This document shows, one piece after another, positions 29,227-37,398 of a stretch of 64,000 nt of DNA (the stretch's first letter is position 1; each line of letters begins with the position of its first letter). The translations under genes and the position numbers were made by a program. Source of the stretch: Acidipila rosea (GTDB taxonomy: Bacteria; Acidobacteriota; Terriglobia; Terriglobales; Acidobacteriaceae); NCBI RefSeq assembly GCF_004339725.1, contig NZ_SMGK01000002.1, positions 372,001 to 436,000 on the forward strand. Reading direction: 5' to 3'. The notes under the pieces are model-generated. The model ran no database searches, was not told the origin of the DNA, and saw nothing but the letters and a program-made list of their open reading frames with translations.

Positions 29227-31116
29227 ATGGATCTTCAGGAAAAAATCCGTACGCTTCCCACTGGGCCTGGCGTCTATCTTTACAAGAATGCCGACGAGGA
29301 GATCATCTACGTCGGTAAGGCGAAGAACCTGCGCTCCCGGGTGCGCTCGTACCTGCTGGAAGCCTCCCAGGCCAATGCCAAGACGGGATCGCTGATGCGG
29401 GAGGCGGTCGATGTGGATTACATCCTCGTCGACAACGAGCAAGAGGCTCTGGCGCTCGAAAACAACCTGATCAAGCAGCGCAAGCCTCGCTTCAACATTC
29501 TGCTGCGCGATGACAAGACCTACCCCTACGTCAAACTGACCCTGGGCGACCGCTATCCCAAGGTCTTCGTGACGCGGCGACTTCGCAAAGACGGCGGCGC
29601 CTACTACGGCCCCTACTTTCCCGGCAATCTGGCTCACCGCATCGTCGAGCTGATCCATCGCAGCTTTCTGATTCCGAGCTGCAAGGTTGACCTCTCTCGC
29701 TATCACTCGCGAGCCTGCCTGCAGTACTACATCAAGCGATGCCAGGGACCGTGCGTCGAAGGGCTGACCACTCCGGAAGCCTATCGGGAGGCGGTTCGCG
29801 ATGCACAAATGTTCCTCGAAGGACGCGGGCTCGATCTGGCCAGATCGATTGAAACCCGGATGCAGGAAGCAGCCCTGAGCGAGCAGTATGAACTGGCCGC
29901 CAAGTACCGCGACCTGTTGCATACCGTCGCGCAGCTGCAGGAGAAGCAGCGTATCGCCTCCGCCGACGATGACGATGCGGATGTCTTCGGCTACCACTTT
30001 GAGAATGGCATGCTGGCCATCAACCTCTTTCATATGCGAGGCGGTAAGATCGTGGACCGGCGCGAATTCTTCTGGGAGGAGCTGCCTGAGATTCTCTCCA
30101 CAGACCCGGAGGCTACGCCCGCCGGCCCACAGCCTTTTCACGCGGGCGCTTTCTTTTCCGCCTTGCTCAAGCAGCTCTACATTGACCAGCAATACGTCCC
30201 GCGCTGCATCTATGTGCCCGTCGACTTTGACGACCGGGAAGCGCTCGCTGCCCTGCTGACAGAGCGCAGCGGGAGACGCGTCGAGCTGGCCGTACCGCAG
30301 CGGGGGGAGAAACGCTCTCTTGTCGACCTGGCTGGAACGAATGCGAAGCAGAGTTACGATCAGCGCTTCCGTGTCCTCCAGCCCAGCGAGCGGGCCATTC
30401 AAAGCGCCCTGCAGGAGGCGCTCACCTTGCCGGAGCTGCCGCGCAGGATTGAGTGCTTTGACATCTCCCACATCCAGGGTGCAGAGACAGTCGCGTCGAT
30501 GGTCGTGTGGGAAGACGGCGCCATGAAGAAGTCCGACTATCGGAAGTTTCAGATTAAGACGGTGGCTGGCGTAGACGATTTCGCTTCCATGCGGGAGGTT
30601 GTCACGCGGCGCTACAGGCGGATCGTCGAAGAGCAGCAGCCGATGCCGAGCCTCATTCTGATCGATGGCGGTCTCGGCCAGCTGCATGCCGCGGCCCAGG
30701 CGCTTGAAGAGATAGGCATCACTACCCAGCCCATTGCGTCGATCGCCAAGCGCGAAGAGCTCATCTACCTCTACGGGCAGGAGGACGAGCCGGTCGTGCT
30801 CGAACGCCGCTCGCCTGTCCTGCACCTCGTCCAGCGCATCCGCGATGAGTCGCACCGCTTCGCCATTACCTATCACCGCAAGCGGCGGGAGATGCGGGAC
30901 CGCGACTCGGAGCTGCTGGCTGTGCCCGGTGTGGGGGCGCGAACCCGCACCCGGTTGATGGAGCACTTCGGCAGTCTGCGCAGTGTGCAGAACGCAGGGC
31001 TGGAAGCTTTAACGGCGGTAGTTCCACGTAAGACTGCAGAACAAATCTACGCGCACTTTCACCCTTCGGAGGCCACTCCGCCGGAGGTGTTTCCCATTAT
31101 CAACAATCCGGTGTAG
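29227..31116 (+). CDS. uvrC: UvrABC excinuclease subunit C
   Basis: 629-aa dual-incision nuclease of nucleotide excision repair. The N-terminal GIY-YIG domain reads GPGVYLYKNADEEIIYVGKA. A UVR motif for UvrB contact lies near 205-240 (EAALSEQYELAAKYRDLLH). The RNase H-like 5' incision domain includes IECFDISHIQGAETVASMV and LILIDGGLGQLHAA. The C terminus has paired helix-hairpin-helix elements (LAVPGVGARTRTRLMEHFGS). Length and domain order are normal. Its ATG has no strong Shine-Dalgarno, but the MDLQEKIRTLPTGPG opening matches the family. Confidence 0.97.
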   Translation: MDLQEKIRTLPTGPGVYLYKNADEEIIYVGKAKNLRSRVRSYLLEASQANAKTGSLMREAVDVDYILVDNEQEALALENNLIKQRKPRFNILLRDDKTYPYVKLTLGDRYPKVFVTRRLRKDGGAYYGPYFPGNLAHRIVELIHRSFLIPSCKVDLSRYHSRACLQYYIKRCQGPCVEGLTTPEAYREAVRDAQMFLEGRGLDLARSIETRMQEAALSEQYELAAKYRDLLHTVAQLQEKQRIASADDDDADVFGYHFENGMLAINLFHMRGGKIVDRREFFWEELPEILSTDPEATPAGPQPFHAGAFFSALLKQLYIDQQYVPRCIYVPVDFDDREALAALLTERSGRRVELAVPQRGEKRSLVDLAGTNAKQSYDQRFRVLQPSERAIQSALQEALTLPELPRRIECFDISHIQGAETVASMVVWEDGAMKKSDYRKFQIKTVAGVDDFASMREVVTRRYRRIVEEQQPMPSLILIDGGLGQLHAAAQALEEIGITTQPIASIAKREELIYLYGQEDEPVVLERRSPVLHLVQRIRDESHRFAITYHRKRREMRDRDSELLAVPGVGARTRTRLMEHFGSLRSVQNAGLEALTAVVPRKTAEQIYAHFHPSEATPPEVFPIINNPV

Positions 31117-31222
31117 TGACATCGCGAGATGCGGCCTCTAACTTTCACCCGGCCCAAAGCACGTGGCGGCTGCTGTTGTAACCCGGCCTGTAAATTGGGA
31201 CGATAGCAACTGAGAGCCGCCA

Positions 31223-31600
31223 ATGAAATGGAAGAAAAGTTCAGGACAGAAGGATACCTTCCACCCTCCTGTGCTCCTCGTCGGTGAACCCTCCGCGGCA
31301 CTCGACCGGATGGAGGCGCTACTGGCGGGAACAGGAGCTGCCATAACCCGCGCCGACAATATCTGCTACGCCGAGCTTTTTTCCGAGCAGCAATATTTCG
31401 ACGCCGCCGTTTATTCGGACTCCCTCAGCGCGGAAGAGCAGATCTCGCTCGCACGAATCATGCGGGTGCGCTGGCCGTGGATGAAGCTGGTGCGGTGTAC
31501 CTCGCAAGACAGCTTTACGCCGGAGCCGGGTCTTTTTGACTGTGAAGCGGAATCAGAAACAGCAGTCCCGGACTGTCTCCGGACGGCGATTTTCAGTTAG
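31223..31600 (+). CDS. Small unknown protein with receiver-like fold
   Basis: 125-aa soluble protein. The pattern PPVLLVGEPSAALDRMEALL, FDAAVYSDSLS and MKLVRCTSQ alternates strands and helices like a CheY receiver domain. However, the acidic pocket is missing after strand 1 (GEP instead of two acids) and the strand-3 aspartate is displaced, so phosphorylation is doubtful. A pseudo-receiver is my best reading. Start ATG is preceded by GAGAG. It stands alone after uvrC; the cysteines near the C terminus (DCEAE, PDCLRT) may be incidental. Confidence 0.6.
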   Translation: MKWKKSSGQKDTFHPPVLLVGEPSAALDRMEALLAGTGAAITRADNICYAELFSEQQYFDAAVYSDSLSAEEQISLARIMRVRWPWMKLVRCTSQDSFTPEPGLFDCEAESETAVPDCLRTAIFS

Positions 31601-31626
31601 AAGCGAATCCAGACGCGCAAAAATAA

Positions 31627-31656
31627 ATGGGACGAGGCTGTTGAGCCTCATCCCAT
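31627..31656 (-). terminator. Intrinsic terminator for the 69-aa minus-strand gene
   Basis: ATGGGACGAGGCT and AGCCTCATCCCAT form a 13-bp stem with one mismatch and a GTTG loop. Read on the minus strand the hairpin is followed at once by TTTATTTTT, a good T-tract. On the plus strand no T-tract follows. It sits 40 bp downstream of the small gene on the minus strand. Confidence 0.75.
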
Positions 31657-31696
31657 GTTGCTAAGCGCCCCCTACGTAAACAAAGGAGCCGGCGGA

Positions 31697-31906
31697 CTAA
31701 TTAAACGGCACGCCTACTGCAGGTTGATGCGCCTGCAGCTTCTCCTTGCAAATATGCTTAAGTTCAAGGCTCGCCCGTTCCCTGAGGCTGCTGGCCAGTC
31801 CCAGTGGTTCGAAGCAATAGCTGCAGCTCTTGATGGGCTTGGCTTTAAGGCCAGCCGGCGGCAGACTTTGCGGGATTGCATGTGTGGTGGTAATGGTCGG
31901 GATCAT
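31697..31906 (-). CDS. 69-aa protein with CxxC motif, unknown function
   Basis: Small soluble protein. Expression signals are strong: AGGAG sits six bases before the ATG and an intrinsic terminator follows on the same strand. The sequence has a Pro/Thr-rich N terminus, then SCSYCFEPLGLASSLRERAS, then a basic helix LKHICKEKLQ and a short AVGVPFN end. The CxxC plus the later HxC could bind zinc or be redox-active. I do not recognise a family. It is divergently placed from the receiver-GGDEF gene across ~290 bp. Confidence 0.65.
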   Translation of the reverse strand: MIPTITTTHAIPQSLPPAGLKAKPIKSCSYCFEPLGLASSLRERASLELKHICKEKLQAHQPAVGVPFN

Positions 31907-32196
31907 CGCTCACTCCTGGGTAGTAGAAGGATCGAGACACCGGAGCACCATCCCGGAAGGAACTCAGGCTAGACCGTAATGGTCACGCCCTTTTGGGCCC
32001 AAGGGGACGACACGCCAGATTACGTCGCGTTAATAACCTAGATGGCAGGCTGGAAGAAAAAGTTTGCCTCGGGAGCAACTTTTTCCCTGAAAGCGGACTC
32101 GCACGGCATAGCGCCGGACGGAATCTTCGCTAATTCTTCGAGGCTAGCGTTCAAATTTTACTCAATTTGGCCGATAAGCAGGGTGGGAGAATCATT
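31907..32196. other. Intergenic region with two hairpins
   Basis: 290-bp gap between the 69-aa gene and the divergent GGDEF gene. It has TTGGGCCCAA (31993-32002) within a CCCTT...AAGGG hairpin, and an inverted repeat at 32056-32086 pairing GAAAAAGTTTGC with GCAACTTTTTCC. The latter has an A-rich 5' arm and T-rich 3' arm on both strands, like a bidirectional terminator, yet no annotated gene ends beside it. No protein-coding frame with signals is visible. Confidence 0.5.
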
Positions 32197-33222
32197 ATGA
32201 ACCACCCTGCACCCACCATCCCGGTCATCCTCCTCGGAGACGATGACCCCGAGGCCACAGAGCATCTTCGAGATCTCCTCGAAAGCTGGCACTATCCCGT
32301 AGAGACGCTGGACGACGGTCACGCCGTGCTTCACCGCCTGCTCGATCCCCGGCCACCGGCTGTCGCGATCCTCGATATGAACCTTCCGTCGCTGTCGGCG
32401 ACCGATATTGTGGCGGAGTTTCGCCGGCGCAATCACAAGAATGCTGTCTGGATCATGTTGACGGGCAAGAATGCGGGCCCGGACGAGATCAGCTCTGCCA
32501 GCGACGCGGGCGTGGATGATTTCCTGCTGAAGCCCGTGGACGAACTTGACCTGCGGGTGCGACTGCGGACAGCAGAACGGGTGCAGTCGATCTATTCCGA
32601 ACTGCACCTGCAGATGGAAGCAGTCCGTTTCCATTCCTCGCATGACCGGTTGACGGGACTGCTGAACCGGGAGGCGCTGCTGAGTGCGCTGTTTCAGGAG
32701 ACAGACAGAGTGCAGCGGATGCGGACGCCTCTAACCCTCCTCCTGCTGGATCTTGACGGCTTCTCGCAGGTAAATCTCGAATACGGGTATGCCGCCGGTG
32801 ACCGCATTCTGCAGGATCTGGCGCAGCGCTTTCGGCGCTATCTGCGCAGCTACGACATGGTAGGACGATGCGGCGAGGATGAGTTCCTGATGGGGCTGCC
32901 GGGATGCTCCATGGAAGACGCTGTCAGCATGGCGGAGCGCCTGCAGGAGACAGTTCTGCACCGCCCCTTTGGGCTGGAGCACGACGCAGTCACCATCTCT
33001 GCCAGCATCGGCCTGGCTCAGAGCAAAGGGCGTTCGCCCCTGGTGGTGCTTCGTGAGGCGGAGCGGGCGCTGGCAGAGGCCAAACTCAGCGGGAGAAACT
33101 GCATACGGGCCTTCGGTATGCCGGTCAACCCGGTATCCGCTCTCCGAACGCCGCTACTCGTCGGTTCCAGCCAGGTGGCGGCAGACCCGGCGCAGGCGCT
33201 CCGATCAATCTCAGGAGATTAG
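32197..33222 (+). CDS. Response regulator with GGDEF (GEDEF) diguanylate cyclase domain
   Basis: 341-aa cytoplasmic signalling protein; GGGAG precedes the chosen ATG (a frame from 32167 exists). The receiver domain (1-125) has the acidic pocket D15/D16, phospho-acceptor D60, T89 and K112. A short helical linker leads to the GGDEF domain (~145-310): DRLTGLLNREAL, LLLLDLDGFSQVN with the metal aspartate, and a variant active-site loop GEDEF at 226-230 (Glu in place of the second Gly). The inhibitory I-site RSYD (217-220) is intact five residues earlier. Probably makes c-di-GMP on phosphorylation, but the loop variant leaves activity uncertain. No kinase gene is adjacent. Confidence 0.88.
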   Translation: MNHPAPTIPVILLGDDDPEATEHLRDLLESWHYPVETLDDGHAVLHRLLDPRPPAVAILDMNLPSLSATDIVAEFRRRNHKNAVWIMLTGKNAGPDEISSASDAGVDDFLLKPVDELDLRVRLRTAERVQSIYSELHLQMEAVRFHSSHDRLTGLLNREALLSALFQETDRVQRMRTPLTLLLLDLDGFSQVNLEYGYAAGDRILQDLAQRFRRYLRSYDMVGRCGEDEFLMGLPGCSMEDAVSMAERLQETVLHRPFGLEHDAVTISASIGLAQSKGRSPLVVLREAERALAEAKLSGRNCIRAFGMPVNPVSALRTPLLVGSSQVAADPAQALRSISGD

Positions 33223-33230
33223 AATTCCGT

Positions 33231-34916
33231 TCAGCGACTGGACTGCAGCATCTGTTCTGCATTCTTGAGTGAGCCCTCGGTGAGCTTCGCTCCGCTCAGC
33301 ATCCGGGCAAGCTCCTCCGTGCGCTGCGGTAACTCGAGCAGCCGGACGCCAGTTTTCGTGCGCCCTTGCGACTCCCGCTTCTCGATGAGAAAGTGCTGGT
33401 CCGCAAAGGCTGCGATCTGTGGCAGATGAGTGACACAGAGCACCTGCTGGCTTTCAGAAAGCGCCTTCAGCTTCCGGCCCACTGCCTCGGCTGCGCGCCC
33501 CCCTATTCCGATATCAATTTCATCGAAGACCAGGGTTCTGGGCATCTGCGTCTTGCGGCTCTTGGAATGGCTTGCGCCATCCTCGACGCTGACCTTGAGC
33601 GCCAGCAGGACCCGCGACATTTCACCACCCGAGGCAATCTCGTCGAGCGGCTTGAGCGGTTCTCCAGAATTGGTCGCGATCAGGCATTCCACCGTATCCC
33701 AGCCCTGGTCCGTCCACGCCTGAGTCTGCTGCCGCGGAGTAATCCTGACGGCAAATCTCACCTTCATCGCCAGATCGTTGATCTGCGCTTCGGCCTGCTT
33801 CTCAAGCTCTTTGGCCGCAGCAGTGCGCAGCGCGGAGAGGCCCCCTGCCGCCGACTCATAAGCGCTTGCGGCTGCTGCAAGATCGCCCTTCAATGTCTTC
33901 AACGTCTCGTCGCGATTTTCCAGTTCGGATAGCTTCAGCGCAACGTCTGCTTCGTAGGCAATGACATCTGCCAGCTGCGGCCCGTATTTTCGCTTGAGCC
34001 GGTCAAGCGCGGCCAGCCTGTCTTCAATCTCAGCGAGTCTCTCCGGCGAAGCCTGTATGCCCTCGGCATAGTCGCGCACGGTCGCGCTCACGTCCTGCAC
34101 GGCCGCGCGTGCGGAGGTCAGCTGCTGTGCCTGTTCTGTGAACTGTGGGTCAAAGCGAGCCAGCTCTTCCAGCTGCTTGAGGGCCGCGCGGAGGGTGGTT
34201 TCGGCAGAGGTGCCGCTCTCGTAGAGCAGCTCATGTGCGCTCATTGCAGCCGCGTAAAGCTTCTCGGCATTGGAAAGAACCCGGCGTTCGACCTCCAGCG
34301 CCGCATCTTCGCCTTCTGCAGGATTGACTCCGCTGATTTCGCGCTGCTGAAAGCTCCACAGGTCGACCATGCGCAGACGATCCTGTTCGTCCTGCTCCAG
34401 CTCGTCGATCTTTCGCTGGATGGCGCTCCACCGATGAAAGGCCTCGCTGACGCTATCGGTCGAAATGTCCGCGTAGCGATCAAGCAGCCCGCGCTGCTGC
34501 GCCGCGTCAAAGGCTCCCAGGGTTTCGCTCTGGGCGTGCACGAGGGCCAACTCCGGCGCCAGCTGGCGCAGGACTCCGACCGTAGCGGGCTGGTTGTTGA
34601 CGTAGACGCGCCCCTTGCCGTTCTGCAGAATCTCGCGACGGAGGATAATCTCGCCGCCTTCCGGGTCTATGCCGTTGGCTTCAAGCGTGGCCTCAGCTCC
34701 AGGCGTGCTCTCAAAAACGCACGCAACCACGGCGCGATCTGCCCCGTGGCGAACCATGTTGGAGGATGACTTGCCTCCCATCAGCAGGGCAAGCGCGTCG
34801 ACCAGGATCGACTTCCCTGCGCCTGTCTCACCCGTAAGCAGATTCAGCCCCGGGCCAAACACAGCGATTGCATGGTCGATGACCGCATAGTTTTCAGCGC
34901 GCAGTTCGAGCAGCAT
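33231..34916 (-). CDS. recN: DNA repair protein RecN
   Basis: 561-aa SMC-like ATPase for double-strand break repair. Walker A is TGETGAGKSIL at ~28-38 after the MLLELRAENYAVID opening. The middle is a long coiled coil (~150-370), and the C-terminal half has the ABC signature LDEIASGGEMSRVLLALK, Walker B RTLVFDEIDIGIGG, and VLCVTHLPQIAAFAD. Length is typical. It is the last gene of the minus-strand run starting at tolQ, 60 bp after a small membrane protein, and converges with the GGDEF gene across eight bases. No SOS-type operator is evident upstream. Confidence 0.95.
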   Translation of the reverse strand: MLLELRAENYAVIDHAIAVFGPGLNLLTGETGAGKSILVDALALLMGGKSSSNMVRHGADRAVVACVFESTPGAEATLEANGIDPEGGEIILRREILQNGKGRVYVNNQPATVGVLRQLAPELALVHAQSETLGAFDAAQQRGLLDRYADISTDSVSEAFHRWSAIQRKIDELEQDEQDRLRMVDLWSFQQREISGVNPAEGEDAALEVERRVLSNAEKLYAAAMSAHELLYESGTSAETTLRAALKQLEELARFDPQFTEQAQQLTSARAAVQDVSATVRDYAEGIQASPERLAEIEDRLAALDRLKRKYGPQLADVIAYEADVALKLSELENRDETLKTLKGDLAAAASAYESAAGGLSALRTAAAKELEKQAEAQINDLAMKVRFAVRITPRQQTQAWTDQGWDTVECLIATNSGEPLKPLDEIASGGEMSRVLLALKVSVEDGASHSKSRKTQMPRTLVFDEIDIGIGGRAAEAVGRKLKALSESQQVLCVTHLPQIAAFADQHFLIEKRESQGRTKTGVRLLELPQRTEELARMLSGAKLTEGSLKNAEQMLQSSR

Positions 34917-34976
34917 GGGTGTCCTGTGCGCAGCATATCAGCCTAAGAGCTGGAATGGATGCCCCGATCGTGAAAT

Positions 34977-35270
34977 CTAGCCAGGATGTCCAAACTGACG
35001 CTGCAGATCATGGCAGATGCCGCGGTAGTGGATGACAAATCGCGCATCCGCAAAGAGGCAGAGCGCGGCTATGGCGAGCGCCACGAGGATAGTGAAATGG
35101 CGCTGCTTCGCCAGCAGGCGAAAAGACAGCGCCATAAGAAACGCGGCAAGCATGGCCAACACCGTCACCGACGCCAGCCGGTCGCAGTAGAGGCCGTCAC
35201 TGCGCATGGTAAGCGCAGCCGACGCCACCGCGACCAGAAGCGAGAGGACCAGTGCTGCCACACCGCCCAT
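34977..35270 (-). CDS. Small three-helix membrane protein, unknown
   Basis: 97-aa protein with three hydrophobic segments: ~3-22 (VAALVLSLLVAVASAALTM), ~32-53 (VTVLAMLAAFLMALSF) and ~58-78 (FTILVALAIAALCLFA). Short polar loops lie between them, and the C terminus has HYRGICHDLQRQFGH. Its ATG overlaps the preceding stop as TAATG, so it is translationally coupled. Unknown family. Position at the tail of the Tol-Pal cluster suggests an envelope role, by inference only. Confidence 0.65.
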   Translation of the reverse strand: MGGVAALVLSLLVAVASAALTMRSDGLYCDRLASVTVLAMLAAFLMALSFRLLAKQRHFTILVALAIAALCLFADARFVIHYRGICHDLQRQFGHPG

Positions 35271-35473
35271 TATTCGTGCTGGCCGCTGTGCTCTGCATTC
35301 GATCCGGGCTCCGGGAAGTCCGAGTCGTTATCCTTGATCATCGGATCGGAATTGCGATGTCCGAGTTGATCCGCAAGATTGCTGTGCAGGTCGGTGCGTT
35401 TGGGCGTGTCATTCGGCGACTCGCTTTCAACCGCACCTTTATGCTCATCGCTGTCGTGATGAATAGATGTCAT
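35270..35473 (-). CDS. Small hydrophilic protein, unknown
   Basis: 67-aa charged, His/Asp/Ser/Asn-rich protein starting at MTSIHHDSDE. An AGAGGAG signal five bases before this ATG decides the start over a longer frame from 35539 that would run into cpoB. Low complexity suggests it is disordered. It lies 16 bp after cpoB and overlaps the next membrane-protein gene by one base, so it belongs to the operon. No recognised family. Confidence 0.6.
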   Translation of the reverse strand: MTSIHHDSDEHKGAVESESPNDTPKRTDLHSNLADQLGHRNSDPMIKDNDSDFPEPGSNAEHSGQHE

Positions 35474-35489
35474 GAAGCTCCTCTGAAAC

Positions 35490-36425
35490 TCAGTGATAGG
35501 CCGATGGCTTCGGCGCGGTGATCCGGACACCCATGCCATTCAGACGGCTGCGCGCCTGGGATGCTTCCGGTGTTTGAGGGTAGCGCTGGATCAGGCTCCG
35601 CATATCGCGAATTCCGGCGTCATGCTGGCCGCTGGCAAGCTCCGCCTCAGCCTTTCGCAGCTGCGCTGCAGGCGCCTTGGGGTTACCGGCGTACTGCTCC
35701 AGCACTGCATCGTAGCTCTTGATTGCATCAGGATATTTACCCTGACGGTATGCGATCTCGCCTATGTAAAACGTCGCATTCCCCGCCAGCGGCTGGTCCG
35801 GATAATTCTTGACGACATCCTCAAACTCGGATGTGGCGACGTCATAGCGGGCACTGTTGTAGTCCCGGAGCGCACCCTGGTAGAGGTCATTGATAGGGGG
35901 AGCCTGGGGCTGCGCAGGCATCTGCTGCGCTCCCTGCATCGGCATACCGCCTGGCGCTGCTCCAGCAGCACCTGACGCCGGCGGCTGGCCTGTTGCCCCA
36001 CCCGGAACCTGGCTGCCTACGTTCTGCATCTGCGACTGCATGTCGCCGATTTCCTTGTCGACTTTCGCGATGCGCGTCTTCAGCTCGTCGATGGAGTCGT
36101 TGATGCCCTGCATCTGGCCCGAGAGCTGGTCGATCTTGGTGCCCCCCGATTCGTTCTGCGTCTGCACCGACTGCTGCAGCGCGGTCACCGTCTGAGACAT
36201 GCGATTGACACTGTCCGCAGTCTGCTCGACCAGATGCTGCAGTACGCCCAGGCGAGAATCGTTGGAGGTCTGCATATTCTGCAGCATGTCCTGCAACTGC
36301 TGAACCTGCGTCTGCAGCTGGATGATTTCCTTTGAAACGGCGTGGGCTCGCGGCGAAGGCGCCAGCAACGCGAATGCGACTACAGCTGATAAGGGAAGCA
36401 GAGACTTTCGCATAGGAACTCTCAT
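35490..36425 (-). CDS. cpoB: CpoB/YbgF-like Tol-Pal system protein
   Basis: 311-aa periplasmic protein. A signal peptide (LLPLSAVVAFALLAPSPRAHA) is followed by an N-terminal trimerising coiled coil (~30-130, rich in QLQTQVQQLQDMLQNMQ-type heptads). Then come a Gly/Pro/Gln/Met-rich linker (~135-175) and three TPR repeats (~180-300, LYQGALRDYNSARYDVATSE, FYIGEIAYRQGKYPDAIKSY). This is the CpoB/YbgF layout, coordinating peptidoglycan synthesis with outer-membrane constriction. A second ATG four codons in (MRKSLL) is an equally good start. Last recognised member of the tol-pal operon before two small genes. Confidence 0.9.
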   Translation of the reverse strand: MRVPMRKSLLPLSAVVAFALLAPSPRAHAVSKEIIQLQTQVQQLQDMLQNMQTSNDSRLGVLQHLVEQTADSVNRMSQTVTALQQSVQTQNESGGTKIDQLSGQMQGINDSIDELKTRIAKVDKEIGDMQSQMQNVGSQVPGGATGQPPASGAAGAAPGGMPMQGAQQMPAQPQAPPINDLYQGALRDYNSARYDVATSEFEDVVKNYPDQPLAGNATFYIGEIAYRQGKYPDAIKSYDAVLEQYAGNPKAPAAQLRKAEAELASGQHDAGIRDMRSLIQRYPQTPEASQARSRLNGMGVRITAPKPSAYH

Positions 36426-36537
36426 ATGTCAGGCGCTTGCGCCCGGGATGTATCTTCGAGTTTAGTCCGAAGAGAAGAAGAAAGAATATCGTCCGATGCC
36501 CACGCCCCCCTCGGAAGCGTGGGCAATCGAGGACTTC

Positions 36538-37281
36538 TTAGCGATCGACCGAGAACTGAGCCCGGCGATTCTGCTGCCAGCAGCTCTCGTTATGCTCCGT
36601 GCAGAACTGCTTTTCCTTGCCGTAGCTGACCGTGCGAAGCTGGCTCGCATCGACTCCGGCATTGACCAGCGCCTGCTTGGCGGCGTTGGCGCGGTTCTCA
36701 CCCAGTGCCAGGTTGTACTCCGTTGAGCCGCGCTCATCGCAGTAGCCGCCAATAACAACCTTCAGCTGCGGATGGGCCTTCAGGAAGGCTGCGTCCTGCT
36801 GAATGGTCGACTGACCGTCGCCGGTGATGTCATAGCTGTCGTAGTCGTAGAAAACATCCTTGACGTTCTGATGGAAGGTTGCATCATCAACATTGTTCTC
36901 GTTGAGATTGTTGGTGGCTGGAGGAGCGGCATTAACCGTAATCCGCGCCGTCGCATCCGTCGAACCGCCATCGCCCCGCGCAACCAGGTGATAGCTGGTC
37001 GACTCCGTCGGCTTCACATTCTGCGTCCCAGAGGTAGCAACCTGTCCCATGCCTTCAATCGAAACGTCGTTGGCGCCGGTGGTCTTCCATGTCAGCACAG
37101 CGCTGTCGCCAGCGTTGATTGTGTTCGGCGTAACGGTAATCTCAGCAGTCGGGGTGGGAGCGGTGACAGTGGGTGGCGGTGGCGGCGGTGGCGCGGCTTG
37201 CTTCTTGTGGCAGCCGGCGACAGTTAATAGTGCGACGACGCTAAGGGTGGAAACAAATATCTTGCGGTTAAGGCGTTGCAC
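36538..37281 (-). CDS. pal: Peptidoglycan-associated lipoprotein Pal with inserted Ig-like domain
   Basis: 247-aa Tol-Pal lipoprotein. The start is a GTG with a perfect AGGAGG six bases upstream; a frame from 37359 would bury this signal. Lipobox LTVAGC with C24. A Pro-only tract (seven prolines) precedes an Ig-like domain (~45-120, GDSAVLTWKTTGANDVSIEG and STSYHLVARGDGGS), absent from the enteric Pal. The OmpA domain (~135-247) shows VFYDYDSYDITGDGQSTIQQ, IGGYCDERGSTEYNLALGE and the C-terminal NRRAQFSVDR. Binds peptidoglycan and TolB. Two extra cysteines (FCTEHNESC) could form a disulfide. Confidence 0.93.
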   Translation of the reverse strand: MQRLNRKIFVSTLSVVALLTVAGCHKKQAAPPPPPPPTVTAPTPTAEITVTPNTINAGDSAVLTWKTTGANDVSIEGMGQVATSGTQNVKPTESTSYHLVARGDGGSTDATARITVNAAPPATNNLNENNVDDATFHQNVKDVFYDYDSYDITGDGQSTIQQDAAFLKAHPQLKVVIGGYCDERGSTEYNLALGENRANAAKQALVNAGVDASQLRTVSYGKEKQFCTEHNESCWQQNRRAQFSVDR

Positions 37282-37398
37282 AGGTCTCCTCCTAGGGAGA
37301 ATGTTGAAAAAATCGATGTCAAGAATGCGTGGGCAGCGAGGGGCTGACTGCGCATCCATTCTAAGGCAGAAAAACGAACAGTTACCTACTTCCCTTTG

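Noticed and set aside
29206-30966. 586-codon open frame on the minus strand across uvrC
   Set aside because: It is a shadow of the well-conserved uvrC; GC-rich codon bias leaves the opposite strand open and the translation matches no family.
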